Virus record (IMG/VR): IMGVR_UViG_3300010373_000117
Coordinates: 1 to 27,246 of that record
Source: a virus
Length of the DNA stretch: 27,246 bases
Strand: one strand, 5' to 3'
Positions 20,866 through 27,246 of the stretch are shown piece after piece. The notes beneath the pieces were generated by a model, which saw only the letters and a program-made list of their open reading frames with translations, did no database searches and was not told the DNA's origin. The position numbers and the translations under genes are program-made. Numbering within the stretch: position 1 is the first letter of the stretch; each line of letters opens with the position of its first letter.

Positions 20866-21534
20866 ATGTCTACAACAGAATCAACCGGAACGTTTAGCTC
20901 AGGAATATTGATTGGCGACCAAGCTAGCGGAGCTCCAGTAACTCCAACATTAGTTGGATCAACTAAGATATCAAGCTGCTTAGAATTACAATCTACGACT
21001 ACAGCTTTTACTCCACCTAGAATGACTTCTGTTCAGATTTCAGCTATAACGCCAGCAGTAGATGGAATGACTGCATACGCAACTGACTTTAATGCTCCTG
21101 CTGTTAGAACTGATGGACTATGGCAGTATCCAATTGCTATGCAATCACTTACATTGCTAGCGTCTCAAGTTAAAGCATTAACCACAACTCCTGTTACAAT
21201 ACTTCCAGCATTAACAGCAGGAAGTGCATATGTTGTTTATATGGCTGTTGCTACACTTAACTATACAGGAACTGTATTCGCAAGCGTTGACGGAACCATT
21301 AGGCTATATTTCAATGGTGGAGCGAATGTAAATGCTCTATCTTCAGATTTCACAAATGCCTTTGTTGTAGAAAACGGCAGCTTCCGTGAGCAGTTTTTCG
21401 CTTCAACTACTGCGCCAGCAAAAGCAAATACCGACGGCCTTGCGTTAAGCGTAACAAATCCTCTTACAGCATTTACAGGCGGCGGCACATCTTCGATAAC
21501 AATAAATGTTTGGTATTCAATTATAAGCGACTAA
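20866..21534 (+). CDS. Fibre-like virion protein, copy 1 of 3
   Basis: A 222-residue protein of alternating short hydrophobic strands. The N-terminal third, GTFSSGILIGD, ISSCLELQSTTTAFTPPRMT and then DGMTAY, is shared with the next two genes. The LELQST-x-x-A-x-x-x-PRMT-x-x-Q block with a following GM-x-AY recurs in phage tail fibres and other trimeric surface proteins. The C-terminus, SITINVWYSII, also matches the other copies. AGGAG lies upstream. Its location just after the capsid gene leaves open whether it is a head fibre or tail protein. Confidence 0.6.
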   Translation: MSTTESTGTFSSGILIGDQASGAPVTPTLVGSTKISSCLELQSTTTAFTPPRMTSVQISAITPAVDGMTAYATDFNAPAVRTDGLWQYPIAMQSLTLLASQVKALTTTPVTILPALTAGSAYVVYMAVATLNYTGTVFASVDGTIRLYFNGGANVNALSSDFTNAFVVENGSFREQFFASTTAPAKANTDGLALSVTNPLTAFTGGGTSSITINVWYSIISD

Positions 21535-21552
21535 ATACATGGAGTTTCGTTA

Positions 21553-22266
21553 ATGGCTACTATAGATTCAAAAGGTACATTTAGCTCAGGGGTTCTTATT
21601 GCAGATCCAGTTTCTGGGTATCCAGCAACTCCTACATTAGTAACAGTTAATGGAAAAGAAGTTGAAATATCAAGCTGCTTAGAACTTCAGTCTACAACCG
21701 GCGCATTAACGCTTCCTAGGATGACAACTCTACAATTAGATACAATCGTTAACAATGGCGCATATGTTGATGGGATGGTCGCTTATAATTCCGATATATC
21801 TTCAATGGTATGCCTAGAGGATGGTGTATGGGTTGATGAGCTTTCAACTTTCGCTTCAGCAAGCGTTACTCTTACTCAGGCTCAAATACTAGCATTACAT
21901 GCAACTCCAATAACTTTGATTACTGCTCCTGGACCAGGATTGGCAATATCTGTTCTAAAAATATCACTTGTCAATGTTTTTAACACAACCGCATTTGCAG
22001 GCGGAGGATTAGTATCAGTAAGGTATAAAACAAGCAATGTTAATGCATTAACCTCAACAATTGATACTACTTTTGTTACCGCTGGGGCAACATCAGTTGC
22101 TTCTTTGTATGGACAAAATGGAGGAGCTGCTTTAGATGTTATTGCAGCTTCTAACATAAGTAATACTGCGGTAGAAATAACAAATGCAACTGGTGTGTTC
22201 ACAGGCGGAAATGCCGCCTCTAAAATAAAAATAACAATTTGGTACACAACCATAGGTTTGACATAA
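21553..22266 (+). CDS. Fibre-like virion protein, copy 2 of 3
   Basis: A 237-residue paralogue of its neighbours. GTFSSGVLIAD, EISSCLELQSTTGALTLPRMTT and DGMVAY mark the shared N-terminus, here the closest of the three to the usual fibre motif; the tail IKITIWYTTIG matches too. TGGAG precedes the ATG. The middle (residues 95-215) is beta-rich, Thr/Ala/Val-rich and much less similar to the other copies. Such variation in the middle with constant ends is what would be expected if the middle meets receptors. Confidence 0.6.
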   Translation: MATIDSKGTFSSGVLIADPVSGYPATPTLVTVNGKEVEISSCLELQSTTGALTLPRMTTLQLDTIVNNGAYVDGMVAYNSDISSMVCLEDGVWVDELSTFASASVTLTQAQILALHATPITLITAPGPGLAISVLKISLVNVFNTTAFAGGGLVSVRYKTSNVNALTSTIDTTFVTAGATSVASLYGQNGGAALDVIAASNISNTAVEITNATGVFTGGNAASKIKITIWYTTIGLT

Positions 22267-22273
22267 GATTGGT

Positions 22274-22951
22274 ATGAGCTCAACAGAATCAACTGGTACA
22301 TTTTCATCTGGAGTTTTGATTGGAGATTCTAACGTTCCAACTACAGTTGACTCCGTTACGATATCAAGCTGCTTAGAACTTCAGTCAAGCGACTCTGCGT
22401 TAACATTGCCAAGAATGACAACAACGCAACTTTCAGCACTAACTGTCCCAATTAATGGAATGATTGCCTATGACAACGTTCTTAAGACTCTGGTTAAGTA
22501 TGACTCGATAACTCCAGGATTTATTTCTGCTCAGGGTAAAAATTCCATAGCAAGCATTTCCGTTCTTGGTTCTGAGATTACCAGGATGTATGGAACTCCA
22601 AAGCTATTAATTGCGGCGACAGGAGCTGGAACTGCAATAATTCCATTCAAGGCAACGTTGGTTTATGAGAATGATGATGGGCCATATGCAGGAAATGGGA
22701 CAATACAAATACAATACGGGAATACTGTGCATGCCGGAGGGCAGAATGCGTTTTCATCTACAATTGATAATTCGTTCTTAAATGATAATTTTAAAATTTC
22801 TGTAATGACATTAAACTCCAGTCTTATAAATATTGCTGCACCAGAAAATACTGGACTATATATAACAAATGACACCGGCACATTTGATGCAGTAAATGGC
22901 GGAAGTTCAGTAACTATCAACATTTGGTATAACGTTATAAATTTAACATAA
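22274..22951 (+). CDS. Fibre-like virion protein, copy 3 of 3
   Basis: A 225-residue paralogue beginning MSSTESTGTFSSGVLIGD, nearly the same start as copy 1. It keeps ISSCLELQSSDSALTLPRMTT and NGMIAY, and ends SVTINIWYNVINLT. It follows copy 2 after 7 bases without a clear ribosome site, so translation may depend on coupling. The 18-base DNA string ATATCAAGCTGCTTAGAA is identical in all three copies, at 20968, 21667 and 22361. Confidence 0.58.
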   Translation: MSSTESTGTFSSGVLIGDSNVPTTVDSVTISSCLELQSSDSALTLPRMTTTQLSALTVPINGMIAYDNVLKTLVKYDSITPGFISAQGKNSIASISVLGSEITRMYGTPKLLIAATGAGTAIIPFKATLVYENDDGPYAGNGTIQIQYGNTVHAGGQNAFSSTIDNSFLNDNFKISVMTLNSSLINIAAPENTGLYITNDTGTFDAVNGGSSVTINIWYNVINLT

Positions 22952-22966
22952 ACATAAAGGTGACTT

Positions 22967-23197
22967 ATGAAACTAGAAGAACTAAAAGCTAAAATCGCAA
23001 ACGTAGAAGCTCAATTGAAAGAGCATAATCAAAAGGCTATTGAGTTAGACCAAGGTCGGGCAACCACTGGAGCGGTTATTCATACTCTAAACGGGGCATT
23101 GCAAGCATATCAAGATATGAAGAATGCATTTGAATCAGAAAGCGCTGGTGACCTTGTTAATGATGCTGCGACTGTTATTGATAGCTTAGCTTCATAA
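22967..23197 (+). CDS. Short coiled-coil protein (76 aa)
   Basis: A 76-residue helical protein starting MKLEELKAKIANVEAQLKEH, a plain heptad-containing coil, followed by GALQAYQDMKNAFESE. AAGGTGA precedes the ATG. Coils of this kind are found as trimerisation or chaperone-like helpers of fibres and as small virion proteins. It sits between the fibre-like triplet and a beta-rich virion protein; function unknown. Confidence 0.5.
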   Translation: MKLEELKAKIANVEAQLKEHNQKAIELDQGRATTGAVIHTLNGALQAYQDMKNAFESESAGDLVNDAATVIDSLAS

Positions 23198-23218
23198 TAA
23201 TATATATAAGGCAAAAAA

Positions 23219-23902
23219 ATGGCTACACCAATTATTTACAAATGGACCGCTGACACAGTTGATGACGTTTGTTTGACTCAAAGCGTTGTTGTTGCAACAA
23301 CTAATAAATTGGTTCTAAATGGAAACCTTTCTGCTGGAGCGCCGTATTCGGTTATATCTTTTGGAAACGTATCTAGAACGGTTAGTATTACTTCTACTGC
23401 CAATCTAACGGCAGTTAATTTTACAATAACTGGAACATATAACGGATTGCCTCAGACAGAGACGCATGCAGGGCCAAATAACACAACGCTTTACTCAACA
23501 AAGTTTTTCAACACTATAACATCCGTAACGGCTAGCGCTAATGCAGCTAATGTTCAGATTGGAACTGGTACAACTGGTCAAACTAACTGGTTTTGTCATG
23601 ACTCGTATGTGCAGGCTCCATCACTTGCAGTTTCTGTTGTAAAGACCGCAGGAACATTCACATACTCATTTGAGCCAACGACATCAGACGCTATCAATAA
23701 TTACGTGCAAACCGCTTCTACTCTTGGAATTGTTATACCGAACCCAGATAACGCTAATGCTTACACTAGAATTATGAATGCCGCTACAGCTAGCATTAAT
23801 GGTTGGTATCAGTATCCAGCAAGATATTCTAGGATTTCGGTAACAGCTTCTGCTGGCGCTGTTTTCCAAGCATTCTTCATGCAACAGGGGGTTACAAACT
23901 AA
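23219..23902 (+). CDS. Beta-rich virion protein (227 aa)
   Basis: A Thr/Ser/Ala-rich protein lacking charged stretches, with AAGGC before the ATG. Patterns such as TVSITSTANLTAVNFTITGTYNG, INGWYQYPARYSRISVTASAGA and the final VFQAFFMQQGVTN indicate a beta-sandwich surface or neck protein of the virion. It shares an ATGA-type junction with the next gene. I cannot assign a specific role; a minor tail or neck component is the likely one by position. Confidence 0.55.
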   Translation: MATPIIYKWTADTVDDVCLTQSVVVATTNKLVLNGNLSAGAPYSVISFGNVSRTVSITSTANLTAVNFTITGTYNGLPQTETHAGPNNTTLYSTKFFNTITSVTASANAANVQIGTGTTGQTNWFCHDSYVQAPSLAVSVVKTAGTFTYSFEPTTSDAINNYVQTASTLGIVIPNPDNANAYTRIMNAATASINGWYQYPARYSRISVTASAGAVFQAFFMQQGVTN

Positions 23903-24087
23903 TGAATGGTGCAAGAAAAGACTGGATATCAGGTGCTATTAAGCGTCCAGGAGCTTTACATGAAGCTCTACACGTAAAGCAAGGACAAAAGATACCTGCG
24001 TCTAAGCTTGAAAAAGCAGAGCATTCTAGCAATAAAAGAATAAGAGCAGAAGCTAATTTAGCAAAGACCTTAAAAGGTTTCCACTAG
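23902..24087 (+). CDS. Small conserved-looking phage protein (61 aa)
   Basis: A 61-residue basic protein with WISGAIKRPGALHEALHVKQGQKIPASKLEKA and then an NKRIRAEANLAKTLKGF tail. This pattern (AIKRPGAL, GQKIP, KL, RA-x-LA-x-TL) is one I know as recurring in small proteins near head-tail connection genes of many phages, with no proven function. The start overlaps the previous stop. Confidence 0.6.
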   Translation: MNGARKDWISGAIKRPGALHEALHVKQGQKIPASKLEKAEHSSNKRIRAEANLAKTLKGFH

Positions 24088-24105
24088 AAATTAAGGTATG
24101 AGTAA

Positions 24106-25194
24106 GTGTCCACATCTGAAACTTATAATTTTTGCTCGCCTGAGAGCCGTGTTTTAATAGATGATGCATACGAAAAAATAGGCATCCTTACTCCACTTAT
24201 TGACCGAGAAAAGATAATATCCGCTCAGCGGTCTATCAACTTTATATTGCAGCACTGGCCTAATCAAGGTAAAAACCTTTGGGCTATTAGAGAAGCAATG
24301 ATAGGTCTTCAGCCAAATCAAAACACGTACAGCATACCAACTAATGCTATTGACTTAAAGACTGTAGCATTAAGAGAGTCCACAAGAAATGTTTTTAACA
24401 ATGGTTCTCCATCTTCTAGTGCTGGCGGGGTTGCCGCTAATGCATTCGATGGAGATACTTCAACAGTCTGCACTCAAGTATCTAGCAATGGAAACATAAG
24501 CTATACATGGGATATTGAGCAGGCAGATGACTTTGAGGTAGCAATATCATTAGTTGGGATACAATCTAATGCTACTACAAATTATACCCTAGTGTGTGAA
24601 TACTCTACAGATTTTGGTGCCACGTGGAACACTGCTTTATCTATACCTGTTCAATCTTATCCAAAGGGTGTTACTCAATGGTTTTCAATTGATGTTCCAA
24701 CAAATTCAGTATCATTTAGAGTTAGAGAAACCGGCGGCGCAACTCTAAACATACAAGAGTTATATTTCAACAATAGTACACAAGACAAGATCATAAGCCG
24801 ATTCTCTGAGACGGATTATAACTCTCAAGTTAATAAGAATGAGTCTGGAACGCCTTCTAGTTTTTATGTAGACAGGCAAATAACTCCTATATTAAAGGTA
24901 TGGCCTGTTCCTTACGCTGCGTATCAAGTCTTATATTTTTCTTATTGGGAATCATTACAAGATGTAGGGGCGATGACGGATGTGGCAGAGGTTCCCGCTC
25001 GCTTTCTAGAGGCATTGTGTTCAGCGCTTGCTTATAAATTAGCTATTAAAAACAGTGAAGTTATTACTAACCCTATAGAGAAAATAGGAATACTAAAGGC
25101 GGAAGCAGACCAAACATTCAGGGAAGCAACCGATAGCGATAGAGAAAGAGTTCCAACGCGTATTTACCCGTATACAGGATATTCATATGAGTGA
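24106..25194 (+). CDS. Head-tail adaptor with inserted discoidin-like domain
   Basis: A 362-residue protein from a GTG start with AAGG 9 bases before it; an ATG at 24098 is out of frame. Residues 1-90 (DDAYEKIGILTPL, SINFILQHWPNQGKNLW, NQNTYSIP) and 227-362 (FSETDYNSQVNKNESGTPSSFYVDR, LKVWPVP, LYFSYWESLQD, VPARFLEALCSALAYKLA) together make the head-tail connector fold known from P22 gp4/T7 gp11-type neck proteins. Between them, residues about 92-226 (NAFDGDTSTVCTQ, YTWDIEQ, YSTDFGATWN, VSFRVRETGGATLNIQELYF) resemble an F5/8 type C (discoidin) beta-sandwich, often sugar-binding. It joins the portal to the tail. Confidence 0.68.
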   Translation: MSTSETYNFCSPESRVLIDDAYEKIGILTPLIDREKIISAQRSINFILQHWPNQGKNLWAIREAMIGLQPNQNTYSIPTNAIDLKTVALRESTRNVFNNGSPSSSAGGVAANAFDGDTSTVCTQVSSNGNISYTWDIEQADDFEVAISLVGIQSNATTNYTLVCEYSTDFGATWNTALSIPVQSYPKGVTQWFSIDVPTNSVSFRVRETGGATLNIQELYFNNSTQDKIISRFSETDYNSQVNKNESGTPSSFYVDRQITPILKVWPVPYAAYQVLYFSYWESLQDVGAMTDVAEVPARFLEALCSALAYKLAIKNSEVITNPIEKIGILKAEADQTFREATDSDRERVPTRIYPYTGYSYE

Positions 25195-25513
25195 TAGGCC
25201 TAAGGGTAAGCATGTAACGATAGATATAAATAATCCTCTGGCATTAGGAATTTGCGATTACACTGGGTTTGTACACTTACGAAAAGATTTAGTTAAGCAA
25301 ATGCAATGGGCTGGAGATTCTCTGGTTTGGACAGGATTATATGTTGGAAAGGATTATTTAGACGTTCCAGACCCTCAGTTAAGAACACCTCATTTACCAC
25401 CAGACCCGGTACCTGTAATGGACCCACGTCCACCGCAACCGGACCCTCCTATTTTAAGTAATGCTCAAAGAATACAGAACCTAAATAACAGCTATAGAGG
25501 GTCTTTTGGATGA
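25187..25513 (+). CDS. Small virion-associated protein with proline-rich tail
   Basis: A 108-residue protein overlapping the adaptor stop by 8 bases. The section GICDYTGFVHLRKDLVKQMQ and then LVWTGLYVGKDYLDVPDPQLR is like small proteins coded next to neck genes in many phages, some of which carry zinc-binding cysteines; here only one cysteine remains. Residues 65-90 are Pro/Asp-rich (PPDPVPVMDPRPPQPDPP), an extended linker. Function unknown. Confidence 0.55.
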   Translation: MSDRPKGKHVTIDINNPLALGICDYTGFVHLRKDLVKQMQWAGDSLVWTGLYVGKDYLDVPDPQLRTPHLPPDPVPVMDPRPPQPDPPILSNAQRIQNLNNSYRGSFG

Positions 25514-27246
25514 CTATAGATGTTACTGTAATTGCAGCAAAAGGAGGGTATGTAGACGTAGTAGACTCAGGCGGGGCTGTAAGCTCTGTTGATGCTATTG
25601 GATGTACTGGTTTAACCGTTACGGGCGGACCAATTACAACATCTGGAACGTTTATATTTACGTTAGGAACAGAGCTTCAAGCGCTATCTGGACTATCATC
25701 TACTGGCTTAGTAACGCGTACTGCTGCTAATACTTATGTTGAGAGGTCTATAGCAATTGGTTCTGCAAATTTAACGCTCTCTAACGGTAGTGGAGTTTCT
25801 GGAAATCCTACTATTGATTTGGCAACGACATTATCAGGTCTAAGTTTAATTACTACAAACTCGATAACTATTAATAATAGTCCAGTTAATCCAACGGATG
25901 GCTCTAACAAAGCGTATGTTGACCTAGTAGCTGCTGGATTTCAATTTAAAAGCAGTTGTTATTGTGCTACTACAGCGAATCTTACTGCGACATATGCTAA
26001 TGGTACCGGAGGTGTAGGCGCTACATTAACTAATTCTGGCACTTTAGCGGCAATATCTATAGATGGTCAGTCGCCTGCTTTAAATGCAAGGGTTTTGGTT
26101 AAAGACCAAACAACGACTTATCAAAATGGTATTTATACCGTCACTACAGTAGGAAGTGGTTCTGTAGCGTGGGTTTTAACGAGAGCAACCGATTTCGACC
26201 AACCAATTGAAATACAAGTAGGGGATTTAGTACCTGTTCAAAATGGAACTATTAATCTTGATACGGTATGGTTACAAACATCTACTGTTACCGCAGTAGG
26301 TACTGATGCAATTGTTTTTACTCAATTTTTGTATTCTCCAAACTATTTCTTGAAAGTAGCTAGTAATTTATCAGACGTGGCTAGTGCTTCAACTTCCAGA
26401 AGTAATTTAGGATTAACTAATGTAGCTATTCAAAATGTAACAAATCATAGCGCTCTTGTAGGTGGTGCTTCTAACGCAATTACTTCAATTGCGCTTACAA
26501 ATGGCCAATTACTGATAGGTTCTACTAGCGCGGACCCAGTAGCAGCAGTTCCAACAAATGGAACAAATATCAGCTGGTCTACTGGCGCAGGCAGTTTGAC
26601 AGCAAATATATCTGGTCAAATTGCATTAACTAATGGCGGAACAGGTGCTAGTCTCTCTGCAAGTAATGGCGGTATATTCTATTCTACCGGTTCGGCTGGA
26701 GCAATATTAGCTGGAACCGCAATAGCTAATAAGATGTTGCTAAGCGGGGCTTCTACTACGCCTTCCTGGTCTACTTCTACTATTCCTTCTAGCGCAGGCG
26801 CAACAGCAAATGTTCATTTAATAAGCAATGGAACCAATTATGTTTTAGGTGCATTAACTTACCCTAATTCAGCTACGCTTGGAGATACTTATTATGCATC
26901 TAGTACAACTGCTATTAGCATATTGGCAGGCAATACAACTTCAACTAAGAAATTCTTTACACAAACCGGAACTGGTGCTGTTTCAGCTGCCCCTGGTTGG
27001 AATACTATTGTGGCGGCTGATGTCCCTGCGAGTAATTTGACTAAAGTTGATGACACTAATGTAACAATAACCATTGGAACAGCGGCTTGTTTGCTTGCGG
27101 CTAGTAGTTTGACTATGGGATGGTCTGGGCAATTATCATTAACTAGAGGAGGTACTGGAGCTAGCCTATCTGCGAGCAATGGCGGAATATTCTATTCTAC
27201 CGGTTCTACAGGAGCGATTCTTTCTGGTACTTCTACGGCTAATCAA
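25510..27246 (+). CDS. Tail fibre protein, 5' part only
   Basis: The frame opens at an ATG overlapping the previous stop and stays open to the window end, 579 codons without a stop. Residues 1-110 are Thr/Gly-rich beta strands; about 195-275 holds VLVKDQTTTYQNGIYTV and WVLTRATDFDQP, a domain common in phage fibres; NLSDVASASTSRSNLGL, at about 287-303, is a frequent fibre linker. From about residue 370, repeats such as IALTNGGTGASLSASNGG and LSLTRGGTGASLSASNGG appear, typical of long trimeric fibres. It should attach the virion to the host surface. The true length and the C-terminal tip are outside the window. Confidence 0.75.
   Translation, partial: MTIDVTVIAAKGGYVDVVDSGGAVSSVDAIGCTGLTVTGGPITTSGTFIFTLGTELQALSGLSSTGLVTRTAANTYVERSIAIGSANLTLSNGSGVSGNPTIDLATTLSGLSLITTNSITINNSPVNPTDGSNKAYVDLVAAGFQFKSSCYCATTANLTATYANGTGGVGATLTNSGTLAAISIDGQSPALNARVLVKDQTTTYQNGIYTVTTVGSGSVAWVLTRATDFDQPIEIQVGDLVPVQNGTINLDTVWLQTSTVTAVGTDAIVFTQFLYSPNYFLKVASNLSDVASASTSRSNLGLTNVAIQNVTNHSALVGGASNAITSIALTNGQLLIGSTSADPVAAVPTNGTNISWSTGAGSLTANISGQIALTNGGTGASLSASNGGIFYSTGSAGAILAGTAIANKMLLSGASTTPSWSTSTIPSSAGATANVHLISNGTNYVLGALTYPNSATLGDTYYASSTTAISILAGNTTSTKKFFTQTGTGAVSAAPGWNTIVAADVPASNLTKVDDTNVTITIGTAACLLAASSLTMGWSGQLSLTRGGTGASLSASNGGIFYSTGSTGAILSGTSTANQ
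26633..27240 (+). repeat. 513-base spaced coding repeat in the tail fibre
   Basis: The segment coding GGTGASLSASNGGIFYSTGS appears at about 26638-26697 and again at about 27151-27210. The DNA is nearly the same (for example ATATTCTATTCTACCGG in both), and the spacing is 513 bases, exactly 171 codons, so the repeat keeps frame. The second unit continues past the window end. Confidence 0.7.

Noticed and set aside
21882-22307. Minus-strand 141-codon frame under the fibre-like genes
   Set aside because: It lies antisense to two genes with clear paralogy and has no supporting start signals.
26892-27179. Minus-strand open frame within the tail-fibre gene
   Set aside because: The + strand frame is continuous and gives recognisable fibre repeats; the minus frame has no ribosome site and no family resemblance.

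Overview
This window is a piece of a tailed-phage (Caudoviricetes) genome, AT-rich and densely packed. Genes commonly overlap at ATGA or GTGA junctions, and no chromosomal housekeeping genes are visible. A large terminase, a portal, a scaffold-like protein, an HK97-type major capsid protein, a head-tail adaptor and a long fibre gene occur in normal head-to-tail order. I see no integrase, DNA polymerase or RNA polymerase. Promoters that look like bacterial sigma70 sites (one is a perfect TTGACA-17-TATAAT) suggest that host RNA polymerase transcribes it. Both tRNAs encode their own CCA. The host cannot be named from this sequence. The neck-type proteins and absence so far of a tape measure favour a podovirus-like or short siphovirus-like phage, but the window ends inside a fibre gene.

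Region 1 (1-7344, all + strand) is an early/accessory run of mostly unrecognised small genes. It holds a tandem paralogous pair (1197-1532 and 1519-1854), a winged-helix-like protein, a nucleotidyltransferase of the RNA/DNA ligase superfamily (3243-4124), a chain of very small membrane proteins (4486-5170, 5651-5734, 6826-6972, 7258-7344), a long coiled-coil protein with a cysteine tail, and a RecA-core (Sak4-like) ATPase at 5877-6833.

Region 2 (7345-10066) is a regulatory junction where strands alternate. It contains tRNA-Pro(UGG), an unexplained GC-richer, probably structured RNA segment directly behind it, a small minus-strand gene facing a MarR-like regulator across a symmetric divergent promoter, a protein with two tandem antitoxin-type HTH domains, and a histone-H1-like Lys/Ala/Pro-rich protein.

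Region 3 (10067-18940) is packaging and head assembly: TerL, tRNA-Tyr on the opposite strand, a strong promoter, a large portal, three small head-cluster proteins, two adjacent GroES-like co-chaperonin proteins, and an acidic scaffold-like protein. Region 4 (18941-20777) starts with a strong promoter and a roughly 250-nt structured leader containing a duplicated three-hairpin module with compensatory changes. It then encodes a decoration-like protein and the major capsid protein. Region 5 (20778-27246) holds three tandem paralogous fibre-like proteins, further virion proteins, a head-tail adaptor carrying an inserted discoidin-like domain, and the start of a long repetitive tail-fibre gene.

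The most unusual items are the duplicated leader RNA module before the capsid genes, the RNA-like segment behind tRNA-Pro, the pair of GroES-like genes, and the discoidin-like insertion in the adaptor.
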